A stretch of 60,077 bases of DNA from DASUBN01 sp035465695 (lineage in GTDB: Bacteria; Pseudomonadota; Gammaproteobacteria; Natronospirales; REEB76), in contig DATIVR010000123.1 in assembly GCA_035465695.1 (NCBI GenBank), positions 1 to 60,077 of the forward strand. The letters are read 5' to 3'. This document shows positions 17,774 to 28,100 of the stretch, piece after piece. Every line of letters starts with the position of its first letter. Position 1 is the stretch's first letter. Under the pieces are notes generated by a model. The model ran no database searches and was not told the origin of the DNA. It saw only the letters and a program-made list of their open reading frames with translations. Position numbers and translations under genes: made by a program.

Positions 17774-18550
17774 GTGACCGTAAGGATCTGTCTTACCGGC
17801 GCCACCGGGCATGTGGGCCGCGAATTGGTGAAAGCCATCGCGGCTGCGCCTGATCTCGTACTTTGCGCCGCGGTCGGCCGGCGCGGTGCGGGCGAAGTGC
17901 TGGGGGGTGTCACCGTCGATGCCAGCCTTGGCGCAGCCCTCGCGCGTGGCGATGCCGACGTGGTGGTCGATTACACCCATCCTGATGTAGTGAAGGGTCA
18001 TGTACAGCAGGCCATCGGCGCCGGATGCGGCGTGGTGGTGGGCACCTCAGGTCTTTCCGACGCCGATTACACCGAGATCGACGCCTGGGCCCGCACCAGA
18101 GGCGTGGGTGTATTCGCCGCCGGCAATTTCTCGGTCACCGCGGCGCTCTTGCAGCACTTCGCCATGACGGCGGCGAGACAGATGCCTCATTGGGAGATCC
18201 TGGATTACGCCAGCGATGCCAAGCCCGATGCCCCCAGCGGCACTGCGCGGGAGCTCGCGTACCAGTTGGCCAAGGTAGCGAAGCCGGATTGGAAAGTGCC
18301 GGTGGCCGACACCAAAGGCATGAAAGAGGCGCGCGGCGCCGCCCTCAACGGCTCACAGCTGCACTCGATCCGGGTTCCGGGATACTACTCCGCAGTGCAG
18401 GCGGTGTTCGGTGACGCAGGCGAACGCATCGAGCTCCGCCATGAGTCCACCAGCTATGTCCCGTATGTCACCGGCACCTTGCTCGCGGCGCGCCAGGTGA
18501 ATAGCTTCACCGGTCTCAAGCGCGGCATGAGCGAACTGCTGGGTTTATAG
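17774..18550 (+). CDS. dapB: 4-hydroxy-tetrahydrodipicolinate reductase, divergent type
   Basis: NAD(P)H-dependent reductase of the lysine/diaminopimelate pathway. 258 residues from GTG 17774; the nucleotide loop is ICLTGATGHVGRELV at the N-terminus, VVDYTHP near 70, VVVGTSGLSDADY and AAGNFSVTAALLQ follow. The DAPSGTA block is present, but the residues before it read DYASDAKP instead of the usual HH-x-x-K, so the E. coli catalytic histidines are missing while the lysine stays. LHSIRVPGYYSAVQAVFG also differs from the common form. TATAGT at 17760-17765 would put transcription start almost on the GTG, making a leaderless message possible; GTG 17765 is an alternative start. Confidence 0.82.
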   Translation: MTVRICLTGATGHVGRELVKAIAAAPDLVLCAAVGRRGAGEVLGGVTVDASLGAALARGDADVVVDYTHPDVVKGHVQQAIGAGCGVVVGTSGLSDADYTEIDAWARTRGVGVFAAGNFSVTAALLQHFAMTAARQMPHWEILDYASDAKPDAPSGTARELAYQLAKVAKPDWKVPVADTKGMKEARGAALNGSQLHSIRVPGYYSAVQAVFGDAGERIELRHESTSYVPYVTGTLLAARQVNSFTGLKRGMSELLGL

Positions 18551-18733
18551 GGCTTCGGTGCATGGATGCACCGAACGGCTCAGCGCAGCTGAGTCGGAGG
18601 CGAGTCCGGGCGCTTTCCCTTCAGGCTCCTGCCTTCGGGAAGATCCAGCCGCACATCCCTGTGCGGCGTTCGTGGCAACGCCACGAACCCGGACTCGCAG
18701 AACCTGAAAATCCAGGACGGATTTTCAGGTCAA
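18551..18733. repeat. Nested inverted-repeat element between dapB and thioesterase gene
   Basis: About 180 bp packed with perfect stems: 18554-18575 (TTCGGTGC/GCACCGAA), 18579-18593 (CTCAGC/GCTGAG), an outer 11-bp stem 18600-18610 with 18688-18698 (GCGAGTCCGGG/CCCGGACTCGC) enclosing three hairpins at 18615-18641 (TTCCC/GGGAA), 18648-18667 (GCCGCACA/TGTGCGGC) and 18668-18688 (GTTCGTGGC/GCCACGAAC), then 18703-18729 (CCTGAAAATCC/GGATTTTCAGG). The 3' hairpin touches the stop of the minus-strand gene and could terminate either strand. No coding signal. It may be a mobile intergenic repeat or a structured RNA. Confidence 0.85.
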
Positions 18734-18734
18734 A

Positions 18735-19196
18735 TCAAGAGCCGCTTTGCGGCGCCGGCGTGAACTCGGCGTAGTCCTCGGAACGCGGCATCCGGCTCAT
18801 CACATCCGCAAGCTCCGCGGGCGCCGGCACCACCTTACGGTTCACAAGGTCGAACCATGCTCCCTGGCAATCGATGGTGCAGGCCAGCTCGCCATCCTGC
18901 CGATAGATGCGGTGGCGTATGCGCCAGTGCTTGAGGTTGGGGGAGAGTCCCACCGCCTCGCAGGTGACGCTGATGGTCTCGTTGGGGCGGATCTCCCGGA
19001 AGTAGCGCAGGTCTTCCCGGAACAGGATCGGCCCGAGCCTGAGCTTCTGGAATTGCCCCAGGGTGAACCCATGTTCCGAGAGGAAGCCCACGCGCGCCTG
19101 CGCGCCGTAATCGGCATACGCGGAGTGGCGCATGTGCGCGTTGGGATCGAGGTCCGCCCAGCGGATCGGGAAGCTCTTGGTGTAGGGCGCGCTCAT
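18735..19196 (-). CDS. Hotdog-fold acyl-CoA thioesterase (4HBT family)
   Basis: 153 residues. The single-hotdog family signature RWADLDPNAHMRHSAYADY lies at about 12-30, with the catalytic-type Asp in it; FREDLRYFREIRPNETISVTCE follows. Related proteins hydrolyse short or aromatic acyl-CoA thioesters; the substrate is not predictable. It converges with dapB across the hairpin element and is divergent from transketolase, from which its start is 131 bp away. Confidence 0.88.
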   Translation of the reverse strand: MSAPYTKSFPIRWADLDPNAHMRHSAYADYGAQARVGFLSEHGFTLGQFQKLRLGPILFREDLRYFREIRPNETISVTCEAVGLSPNLKHWRIRHRIYRQDGELACTIDCQGAWFDLVNRKVVPAPAELADVMSRMPRSEDYAEFTPAPQSGS

Positions 19197-19327
19197 GGGC
19201 GGTTTTCCTCGTGGAATACGGCAAGGCGCGCCATTCTAACCCGGTGGTACAGCCATGCTTCGGACATCTGGCGGTTGTCCGCAGGGGGCCGATGCGCGAA
19301 AATACGCGCCCTTTTCCCGGAGCCGCC

Positions 19328-21328
19328 ATGCCCTCCCGCCGCGAACTCGCCAACGCCATCCGCGCGCTCGCCATGGACGCGGTGCAGAAAGCCAACTCGG
19401 GTCACCCCGGCATGCCCATGGGCATGGCGGACATCGCCGAGGTCCTGTGGAACGACTACCTGAAGCACGATCCCGCCGACCCGAAGTGGCCGGATCGGGA
19501 CCGCTTCCTGCTCTCCAACGGCCACGGCTCGATGTTGCAGTACGCGCTGTTGCATCTCACGGGTTATGACCTGCCGATGGAAGAGCTCAAGCGCTTCCGC
19601 CAGCTGCACTCCAAGACCCCGGGTCATCCTGAATACGGCGTGACGCCGGGCGTCGAGACCACCACCGGCCCTCTGGGCCAGGGCTTCGCCAACGCGGTCG
19701 GTCTCGCCATCGCTGAAGAATCACTGGCGCAGCACTTCAATCGCCCAGGCTTCAAGGTGGTGGATCACTACACCTACGTGTTCATGGGCGACGGCTGCAT
19801 GATGGAAGGCATCTCCCACGAGGCCGCCTCCCTCGCCGGGACCCTCGGCGTGAAGAAACTGATCGCGTTCTACGACGACAACGGCATCTCCATCGACGGC
19901 GAGGTGCACGGCTGGTTCACCGACGACACGCCGAAGCGCTTCGAGGCCTATGGCTGGCACGTGGTGCCCAAGGTGGACGGCCACGACCCGGAAGCCGTGA
20001 AGCGCGCCATCGAGGAAGCCCGCAAGGCCGGCAAGCCGAGCCTCATCTGCTGCAAGACCATCATCGGCTACGGTTCCCCCAACAAGGAGGGCACCGAGTC
20101 CGCCCACGGTTCGGCGCTGGGCAATGACGAGGTGGCATTGGCCCGCAAGCAGCTCGGCTGGGAGCATCCGCCCTTCGAGGTCCCCGCTGACATCTATAAG
20201 GGCTGGGACGCCAGGGCCCGCGGCGCAGCCTTCAAGGCCAACTGGCAGAAGCTGTTCGCGGAATACCGCAAGAGCTATCCGGATCTGGCCGCCGAGTTCG
20301 AGCGCCGCGTCATCAAGCAGGAACTGCCCAAGGACTGGAAAGCCAAGTCCCATGCGCTGGTGGAGCAGGTGAATGCGGCCGGCTCCGACATCGCTACACG
20401 CAAAGCCTCCGAACACGCACTTAATGGCATCGGTCCGCTGCTGCCTGAGTTGATCGGCGGCTCCGCCGATCTCACTGGATCGAACAACACCTGGTGGAAA
20501 GGTTGCCGCGCCCTCAGCAAGGAAGACTTCGCCGGCAACTACATCTTCTACGGTGTGCGCGAGTTCGGCATGTCAGCCATCATCAACGGGCTGACCCTGC
20601 ACGGCGGCTTCATCGCCTACGGCGGTACCTTCCTGACCTTCTCGGATTACGCCCGCAACGCCCTGCGCCTGGCCTGCCTGATGGGCATCGGCAGCATCTA
20701 TATATATACCCACGACTCCATCGGCCTGGGTGAGGATGGCCCCACCCACCAGTCGGTGGAGCACCTGGCGTCGCTGCGGCTCATGCCCAAGATGGAAGTA
20801 TGGCGCCCCGCCGACGATACCGAGACGGCAGTGGCCTGGAACCATGCCATCGAACGCCGCGATGGGCCCATATCAATGGCGCTGTCGCGCCAGAACCTGC
20901 CGCATTTCGCGCGCAGCCAGGAGCAGGTGGCGGCCATCAGTCGCGGCGGTTACACATTGATGGACTGCGCCGGCACGCCGGATGCCATCCTCATCGCCAC
21001 CGGCTCCGAGGTGTCGCTGGCGGCCAACGCCGCCAAGAAGCTCGTCGAGAAGGGCATCAAGACCCGCGTGGTCTCCATGCCTTGCACCAGCGTGTTCGAG
21101 GCTCAGGACCAGACTTATCGTGACTCCGTGTTGCCTCCGGGAGTGAAGGCGCGGGTGGCCATCGAGGCGGGCGTCAGCGTCGGCTGGCTGCACTACGTGG
21201 GACCGCAGGGGCGGGTGGTGGGGCTGGACCGCTATGGCGAGTCCGCTCCGGCCAAGGACGTATTCGAGTATTTCGGCTTCACCGTCGACAACGTGGTGAA
21301 GCAGGTGGAAGCGGTCCTGAACGGATAG
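19328..21328 (+). CDS. tkt: Transketolase
   Basis: Thiamine-diphosphate enzyme moving two-carbon units between sugar phosphates in the pentose-phosphate or Calvin cycle. 666 residues, standard length, from ATG 19328 with GGAG 6 bases upstream; the frame is open 39 codons further but that part is not conserved. Landmarks: NSGHPGMPMGMADIAEVLW, TGPLGQGFANAVG, the ThDP motif GDGCMMEGISHEAASLAG through FYDDNGISIDG, and THDSIGLGEDGPTHQSVEHLA. First of four carbon-metabolism genes in one direction (tkt, gap, pgk, pyk). Confidence 0.97.
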   Translation: MPSRRELANAIRALAMDAVQKANSGHPGMPMGMADIAEVLWNDYLKHDPADPKWPDRDRFLLSNGHGSMLQYALLHLTGYDLPMEELKRFRQLHSKTPGHPEYGVTPGVETTTGPLGQGFANAVGLAIAEESLAQHFNRPGFKVVDHYTYVFMGDGCMMEGISHEAASLAGTLGVKKLIAFYDDNGISIDGEVHGWFTDDTPKRFEAYGWHVVPKVDGHDPEAVKRAIEEARKAGKPSLICCKTIIGYGSPNKEGTESAHGSALGNDEVALARKQLGWEHPPFEVPADIYKGWDARARGAAFKANWQKLFAEYRKSYPDLAAEFERRVIKQELPKDWKAKSHALVEQVNAAGSDIATRKASEHALNGIGPLLPELIGGSADLTGSNNTWWKGCRALSKEDFAGNYIFYGVREFGMSAIINGLTLHGGFIAYGGTFLTFSDYARNALRLACLMGIGSIYIYTHDSIGLGEDGPTHQSVEHLASLRLMPKMEVWRPADDTETAVAWNHAIERRDGPISMALSRQNLPHFARSQEQVAAISRGGYTLMDCAGTPDAILIATGSEVSLAANAAKKLVEKGIKTRVVSMPCTSVFEAQDQTYRDSVLPPGVKARVAIEAGVSVGWLHYVGPQGRVVGLDRYGESAPAKDVFEYFGFTVDNVVKQVEAVLNG

Positions 21329-21370
21329 GACCGTCGACTCTATAAACGCATTCCGAGCGAGGAGAGAACA

Positions 21371-22378
21371 ATGACCATCAAGGTGGGTATCAACGGTTAT
21401 GGCCGCATCGGCCGCAACATCCTGCGCGCCCTCTACGAGTCCAAGCGCACCGACATCAAGATCGTCGCGGTGAACGACCTGGGCGACGCCGCTACCAACG
21501 CCCATCTCACCAAGTACGACACCGCCCACGGCAAGTTCCCGGGCGAGGTGTCCGTGGACGGAGATTCCATGGTGGTGAATGGGGACAAGATCCGGGTGTT
21601 CGCCGAACGCGATCCTTCGAAGATCGGCTGGGGCTCGGTGGGTGCTGACATGGTGCTGGAATGCACCGGCCTCTTCACCAGCAAGGCCAAGGCTTCGGCC
21701 CACCTCGCCGGCGGCGCCAAGAAAGTGATCATCTCTGCTCCCGGCGACAAGGATGTGGATGCCACCGTCGTGCACGGTGTGAATGAGAAGTCCCTGAAGG
21801 GTTCGTTCACGGTGATCTCCAATGCCAGCTGCACCACCAATTGCCTGGCGCCCATGGCCAAGGTGCTGCACGAGGGCATCGGCATCGTCGGCGGCCAGAT
21901 GACCACCATCCACGCCTACACCAACGACCAGGTGCTGACGGACGTCTATCACAAGGATATCCGCCGGGCCCGTTCCGCCACCCACTCCATGATCCCCACC
22001 AAGACCGGCGCCGCCGCGGCCATCGGCCTGGTGATCCCGGAACTGGCGGGCAAGCTCGATGGCTATTCGATCCGCGTGCCCACCATCAACGTCTCGCTGG
22101 TAGACCTGTCCTTCATCGCCGCGCGCGACGTCACCGTGGACGAGATCCACGAGTTGATGAAGAAGGCCTCCCAAGGCCCGCTCAAGGGCGTGCTCAACTA
22201 CACCAAGGAACAGCTGGTGTCGGTGGACTTCAACCACGACCCGGCCTCCTGCACCTATGACGCCACTCTCACGAAAGTGATCGGCCGCCTGGTGAAGGTG
22301 TTCGGCTGGTATGACAACGAGTGGGGCTTCAGCAACCGCATGCTGGACACGACCGTCTCATTCTGGAACGCCAGATAA
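21371..22378 (+). CDS. gap: Glyceraldehyde-3-phosphate dehydrogenase, type I
   Basis: Oxidises glyceraldehyde-3-phosphate to 1,3-bisphosphoglycerate. 335 residues: NAD fold INGYGRIGRNILRAL at the N-terminus, the active-site ISNASCTTNCLAP with C154, and WYDNEWGFSNRMLDT at the C-terminus. GAGGAGAG sits 4-6 bases before the ATG, and the gap after tkt is only 42 bp, so they are likely co-transcribed. The coding sequence is strongly GC-biased at third positions, as expected for a highly expressed gene in this genome. Confidence 0.98.
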   Translation: MTIKVGINGYGRIGRNILRALYESKRTDIKIVAVNDLGDAATNAHLTKYDTAHGKFPGEVSVDGDSMVVNGDKIRVFAERDPSKIGWGSVGADMVLECTGLFTSKAKASAHLAGGAKKVIISAPGDKDVDATVVHGVNEKSLKGSFTVISNASCTTNCLAPMAKVLHEGIGIVGGQMTTIHAYTNDQVLTDVYHKDIRRARSATHSMIPTKTGAAAAIGLVIPELAGKLDGYSIRVPTINVSLVDLSFIAARDVTVDEIHELMKKASQGPLKGVLNYTKEQLVSVDFNHDPASCTYDATLTKVIGRLVKVFGWYDNEWGFSNRMLDTTVSFWNAR

Positions 22379-22422
22379 CCCCTTCTACGTTCCTGGCACA
22401 GTCTTCTGAGAGGATGCGCGGC

Positions 22423-23616
22423 GTGAACATACTTAAGATGACGGACTTGGACCTCAACGGCAAACGGGTCCTGATCCGCGAAGACCTCAACGTGCCGGTG
22501 ACCGATGGCAAAGTGACCAGCGATGCGCGCATCCGCGCCGCACTGCCCACCATCCAGATGGCACTCAAGGCCGGCGCCTGCGTGATGCTGGTGTCCCACC
22601 TCGGCCGCCCCAAGGAGGGCGAATACGACCCGGCGCTGTCGCTGGCGCCGGTGGCGGACAAGCTCACCAGCCTCTTGGGTGTGAAGGTGCCACTGGTGAA
22701 GGACTGGATCGACGGCGTGGACGTGGCGCCCGGTAGTGCCGTGCTGTGCGAGAACGTGCGCTTCCTGAAAGGCGAGAAGAAAGATGACGAGGCCTTGTCG
22801 CGCAAGATGGCTTCGCTCTGCGACATCTACGTGATGGACGCCTTCGGCACCGCGCACCGCGCCGAGGCTTCCACCCACGGCGTCGGCAAGTATGCTCCTG
22901 TCGCGTGCGCCGGTCCGTTGCTGGCGGGCGAGCTGGAAGCCCTGGGCCGTGCGTTGGCCAACCCCGCACGTCCACTGGTGGCGATCGTGGCCGGTTCCAA
23001 GGTCTCGACCAAGCTGACGGTGCTCGAATCCCTCACCAAGGTCGTTGACCAGCTCATCGTGGGTGGCGGCATCGCCAACACCTTCATCGCGGCCGAAGGG
23101 CACAAGGTCGGCAAGTCGCTGTACGAAGCGGACCTGGTCCCCGAAGCGAAGCGCCTCACCCAGGCCGCCAAGTCGCGGGGCGCCGAGATCCCGGTCCCCA
23201 CCGACGTGGTGGTCGCCACGGCGTTCGACGCCAATGCCGAGGCGGATGTGCGCAAGGTGGATGCAGTGGGCGCCGACGAGATGATCCTCGACATCGGTCC
23301 TGACACTGCGGCCCACTACGCCGGACTGCTCAAGAAGGCCGGCACCATCGTCTGGAACGGTCCGGTCGGAGTGTTCGAGTTCGACCAGTTCGGCGAGGGC
23401 ACCCGCGTGTTGGCGGAAGCCATCGCGTCCAGCAAGGCCTTCTCCATCGCCGGTGGCGGTGACACGCTCGCGGCGCTGGACAAGTACGGTGTGGCAGATC
23501 GCATCTCGTATGTTTCTACGGGCGGCGGCGCGTTCCTCGAATTCCTGGAAGGCAAGACGCTTCCCGCTGTAGCCATGCTCGAGGAGAGAGCAGCTGCAAA
23601 GCGAAAGCAGGCTTGA
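22423..23616 (+). CDS. pgk: Phosphoglycerate kinase
   Basis: Transfers phosphate from 1,3-bisphosphoglycerate to ADP. 397 residues from GTG 22423, which has GAGAGG 9 bases upstream and gives the expected N-terminus (NILKMTDLDLNGKRVLIREDLNVP). ATG 22414 has no room for a ribosome site and ATG 22438 would trim conserved residues. Blocks seen: SHLGRPKEG, FGTAHRAEAST, VAGSKVSTKLTVLE, GGGIANTF, WNGPVGVFEF and AGGGDTLAAL with STGGGAFLEFLEG at the C-terminus. It follows gap by 44 bp. Confidence 0.97.
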   Translation: MNILKMTDLDLNGKRVLIREDLNVPVTDGKVTSDARIRAALPTIQMALKAGACVMLVSHLGRPKEGEYDPALSLAPVADKLTSLLGVKVPLVKDWIDGVDVAPGSAVLCENVRFLKGEKKDDEALSRKMASLCDIYVMDAFGTAHRAEASTHGVGKYAPVACAGPLLAGELEALGRALANPARPLVAIVAGSKVSTKLTVLESLTKVVDQLIVGGGIANTFIAAEGHKVGKSLYEADLVPEAKRLTQAAKSRGAEIPVPTDVVVATAFDANAEADVRKVDAVGADEMILDIGPDTAAHYAGLLKKAGTIVWNGPVGVFEFDQFGEGTRVLAEAIASSKAFSIAGGGDTLAALDKYGVADRISYVSTGGGAFLEFLEGKTLPAVAMLEERAAAKRKQA

Positions 23617-23653
23617 ATTAGCCTGCCAGCGGCAGAAGGGGCATAATCTACCC

Positions 23654-25081
23654 ATGCCGCGCAGAACAAAAATAGTCGCGACCCTCGGTCCTGCTACCGA
23701 TACCCTCGAGACCATGGAAGCCCTCGTCCGCGCCGGCGTGGACGTGGTGCGTCTCAACTTCTCCCATGGCGAGCCTGGCGAGCATCAGCGGCGTCTGGAG
23801 CTGGTGCGTCAGGCCTCTGCGGCCGTCGGCAAGGACGTGGGTGTGCTGGGTGACCTGCAGGGTCCCAAGATCCGTATCGAGAAGTTCAAGACCAAGAAAG
23901 TCAGTCTCAAGGATGGCCAGCGCTTCGTGCTGGACGCCGAACTCGGCGATGACGACGGCGACGATACCCATGTCGGTCTCACGTACAAAGACCTGCCCAA
24001 GGACGTGAAGCCCGGCGATGTGCTGGTGCTGGGCGACGGCGAGATCTCGATGGGCGTGGTGGAAGTCATCGGCCCCCGCATCATCTGCATGGTGGTGAAC
24101 GGCGGCGATGTCTCCAACCATAAGGGCATCAACCGCCAGGGTGGCGGCCTCTCGGCCGGCGCGCTCACCGACAAGGATCATGAGGACATCCGGCTTGCCG
24201 CCAAGCTCGGTGTGGACTACCTGGCGGTGTCGTTTCCCCGTGACGCTTCCGATATCGAGCAGGCACGCATCCTGCTGAATGCCGCCGGCAGCCGCGCCGG
24301 TATCGTGGCCAAGATCGAACGCTCCGAGGCCATCAAGAACCTCGACGAGATCATCCGCGCCTCCGACGCCGTGATGATCGCCCGCGGCGACCTGGCGGTG
24401 GAGATCGGCGACGCGGAGCTGCCCGGCGTGCAGAAACACATCGTGCACCGCGCCCGTGACCTGAACCGAACCGTGATCACCGCCACCCAGATGATGGAGT
24501 CCATGATCCACAGCCCGGTGCCGACCCGCGCCGAGGTGCTGGACGTGGCCAACGCCGTGATGGACGGCACCGATGCGGTGATGCTCTCGGGCGAGACCGC
24601 CACCGGCAAGTACCCGGTCAAGACCGTGGAGGCCATGGCGCGGGTATGCCTGGGCGCGGAGAAGCACCGCAACACCCAGCGCTCACGTCACCGCATGGAT
24701 CAGAAGTTCAAGAGCGTGGACGAAGCCATCGCCATGGCCGTGATGTACACCGCCAACCACATGGACGTGAAGGCCATCATCGCATTGACCGAGTCCGGCG
24801 CCACTGCGCTGTGGATGTCGCGCATCAGCTCCGGCATCCCGATCTATGCCATGACCCGCCATGAGACCACCCGCCGGCGGGTGACGCTCTGCCGCGGCGT
24901 ATATCCGGTGGCTTTCGACGTGATGCACCCCGATCCTGACCACGTGCTCCAGGACGCCGCCGAGGAACTCAAGCGCCAGCGCATCGTCATGAACGGCGAC
25001 TACGTGATCTGCACCAAGGGCGAGTTCTCCGGCATCACCGGAGGCACCAACAGCCTCAAGATCGTCCGGGTAGGGGACTGA
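23654..25081 (+). CDS. pyk: Pyruvate kinase
   Basis: Converts phosphoenolpyruvate and ADP to pyruvate and ATP. 475 residues with RRTKIVATLGPATDT, VRLNFSHG (substrate Asn/Arg), LQGPKIRIEKF, the active-site AKIERSEAIKNLDEI, MIARGDLAVEIG and the divalent/ATP region TATQMMESM; the C-terminal domain ends GTNSLKIVRVG. Resembles the PykA (AMP-regulated) type by length. It lies 37 bp after pgk; a CATAAT in the gap might act as a separate -10 but has no clear -35. Last gene of the glycolytic run. Confidence 0.97.
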   Translation: MPRRTKIVATLGPATDTLETMEALVRAGVDVVRLNFSHGEPGEHQRRLELVRQASAAVGKDVGVLGDLQGPKIRIEKFKTKKVSLKDGQRFVLDAELGDDDGDDTHVGLTYKDLPKDVKPGDVLVLGDGEISMGVVEVIGPRIICMVVNGGDVSNHKGINRQGGGLSAGALTDKDHEDIRLAAKLGVDYLAVSFPRDASDIEQARILLNAAGSRAGIVAKIERSEAIKNLDEIIRASDAVMIARGDLAVEIGDAELPGVQKHIVHRARDLNRTVITATQMMESMIHSPVPTRAEVLDVANAVMDGTDAVMLSGETATGKYPVKTVEAMARVCLGAEKHRNTQRSRHRMDQKFKSVDEAIAMAVMYTANHMDVKAIIALTESGATALWMSRISSGIPIYAMTRHETTRRRVTLCRGVYPVAFDVMHPDPDHVLQDAAEELKRQRIVMNGDYVICTKGEFSGITGGTNSLKIVRVGD

Positions 25082-25110
25082 CCCCGCCAAGCCGGCCTGT
25101 CGTTCTTTCC

Positions 25111-25139
25111 TTGATTGTTTTTTAGCCTACGTGTCTAAT
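25111..25139 (+). promoter_or_regulatory. Sigma-70-type promoter of the subtilase gene
   Basis: TTGATT (25111-25116), 17-base spacer, TCTAAT (25134-25139); each hexamer is close to consensus. Predicted start near 25146, which excludes the furthest-upstream ATG-like start at 25131. A 12-bp direct repeat TGTCGTTCTTTC flanks this promoter (25098-25109 and 25177-25188). Confidence 0.65.
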
Positions 25140-25199
25140 CGCGAGTGTGGGACCCTTCTGGTCCTGCATAGGGATATGTCGTTCTTTCGAGGGGTTTCA

Positions 25200-28100
25200 G
25201 TGCGCAATCTTTCTCTCGGCATCTTTGCCGTCACGTCCGTCTCCGTGGCCATCGGCGTCGCGCAGGCGGCTTACGTCGGTACGCCATCGTCACCGGCATA
25301 TCCAGCCCTGGCAGTGCATCGGCCTGATGCTCATCCGGGCAAGGTCATGACTGACCCGGATGGCAGCGGCTACTACGTCGTGCGCTTCAAGGATGCACCC
25401 GTGGCGAGATATGCAGGCGGTGTCCCGGGGCTGGAGGCGACTGATGCCCACGTGAGGGGTGAGCGCTATCTCGATGTCCAAACGTCGGGCAGCGTGGCCT
25501 ATGCGAGTTACCTGGACCGCCGTCACGGCGAGCTCCTGGACGCTGCCAGCCGGATCCTGGGTCGCACCCTGGCACCGCGCTTTGAATATCGCTACGCCGT
25601 GAACGGCATGTCGGTGAAACTCAGTCCCGCCGAGGCGGCGCGGCTCGCCCACATGCCCGACGTGGTATCGGTGCGGCCCGTACGTCATTTCAAACCGGAC
25701 TCGGTGGGGACGCCGGCTTCGGCCGGCGCCACCAATGCCAGCCGTGCCTGGATCAATGCCCCCGTGGTCTGGCAACTCGCCACCACCGCCAGCACCGGCG
25801 GCAGCGCCAATGAAGGCGAAGGTATCGTGGTCGCGGACCTGGATACCGGCATCAACCACTCTAATACTTCGTTCAACGACACCGGGCCTTTGGACAACTA
25901 TGTGGCCAATGACCCCGGCAACCTGCGCTTCGGCGTCTGCGATCCGAGCAACACCGTGCAACGTAGCCAGAAGCCGGCTTTCTTCGGCTGCGATAACAAA
26001 TTGATCGGCGCCTATACCTATACCCACGGTACCAATGACCAGTATTCGCCCGAGGATTCAGAAGGTCATGGGTCGCATACCGCCAGTACGGCGGTGGGAG
26101 ACTTCGTGTCGGTCACCGTGAACGGCATCGCCACGTCCCTCTCGGGCGTGGCACCGCACGCCAGCATCATCGCCTACGACATCTGCGACCCCGTCAACCT
26201 CTGCAGCGAAGACGACAGCATCGCGGCCGTGGAACAGGCGATCAAGGACCAGACCACCATCAAGAACAGCTGGGGAAGTGCCTACAAAGGCATGGTCATC
26301 AATTATTCGATCGGCGGCAGCGATGACGCGTACGGCGATCCAGTGGAGCAGGCGTTCCTGTCGGCCGCGGAGGCGGGCATCTATGTCTCCGCCGCCGGAG
26401 GCAATGGCGGCCCGGCCAATGCCATCGCCAACGATCCGGTGAACGCGCCGCTCTATCCTGTGCAGCACGTAGGCCCCTGGGTGGCTACCATGGCGGCCGC
26501 CACGCACGACGGCACCTTCAGCAGCAATTTGCTTGAGAACTTTGCTGGTGGCGAAAGCACGACCATGCCCACCGCCGCCATGGCGGGCGACGGCGCCACC
26601 GCGGGATTTGGACCGCAACCGCTGGTGTACGCCGGCGATGGTAATTTTGACGGTAATCTGGCGAGCTGTGGCACGGAGCCATCCGGTGTGGCTTGCGTCT
26701 CGGCGGGTTCTGCGGCGGCCAACGCGCAGCAGTGCCTGTTCCCATTCAGGTCCGGCACCTTCACCGCCAATGAGATCGTGGTCTGCGACCGTGGCACTAA
26801 TCCTTTGGTGGACAAGGCCTATAACGTTGAGCATGGCGGTGCTGCGGGTATGGTCATCGCCACCACTTCGAGCAGCAGCCAGGACATGGTGGTCGAATCC
26901 TACGTGATCCCTGCGACACTGCTCGATCTCAGCGACGGCGACAAGCTGCGAGCCTGGCTTGCCGCCAGCATCGGCAGTGCCACGCCCGCATCAGCCGACC
27001 TTTCCGGCTCAAGCATGACCACCGATAGTTCCCAGGCCGATCAGGTCGCCGGCTTCAGTTCCCGTGGACCGACCGACACCGAATTTGACGATCTCGTCAA
27101 GCCGGACCTGACGGCCCCGGGTGTCTCAGTCCTGGCTGCGGTGTCCAACCCCGAGTGGACCGATGGGTGTACAGGCTGTGCCAACCAGCCGGAGACCTAC
27201 GACTTTTACGATGGCACGTCCATGGCCACACCACATGACACTGGAGCGGCTGCATTGCTCATCCAGGCCCACCATCAGTGGACAGCCGCGGAGGTCAAAT
27301 CGGCTTTGATGCTCACTGCGGTCACGGCGGCGAACGGAAGCAGCCCCGGATTGATCGACCAATGCGCGAGCCTGGACTCCAGTCTCAACTGCAAAGCCGG
27401 CACCGGCGTTCCTTCACCGCAAGTGCGGGGCGCAGGACGTATCGACGTGGACGCCGCTGAGCGCACGGGTGTCGTCATGGACGAGACCGGCGCGAACTAT
27501 GAAGCGGCCGATCCCAGCAAGGGTGGCGATCTCACCGCCCTCAACCTGGCGAGCCTGGGCGACACCAACTGTGCCGGCTCCTGCACCTGGACCCGCAAGC
27601 TCACCAGCGCCTTCACCGCTACCGACGTGCAATACACCATCTCGGCCAGCGACGTGAGCAGCGGTCTGCACGTCAGCGTCTCGCCTTCCACGTTCATCTT
27701 GCCGCACGGCGGCAGCCAGACCCTGACCATCAGGGCGGATACCAGCAACCTCGCCAAGGATCATTGGGCTTTCGCACAGTTGGATATCTCCGCTGCTGGC
27801 GGCGCCGTGGGCGACGGAGGCGCTGCGATCCCGCCCATGCACCTGACGCTTGCTGCCAGAGCGGGGGTTCCTTCCGCTCATATGCAGATCACGCCGGCTG
27901 AGCTCGACTTCAATGGCAACGGCAGCCAGCAACTAAGCATCGTCAACAACGGGCAGAATGCTCTGCATTGGTCGCTGGCATCGAGCGGTGCGGTCACCAG
28001 CGGCAATGCCTCCTCGCGGGTGCCGGCGCCGCTCTCAAGCCTGTGGGATCAACCCGATGCCGGCGCCAACACTGGATATCAGTCAAGCTTCTACACAGAG

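Noticed and set aside
18551..18733. Integron attC site or CRISPR-like repeat
   Set aside because: No integrase, no GTTRRRY/RYYYAAC core in the outer stem, and the stems differ in sequence rather than forming direct repeats with spacers.
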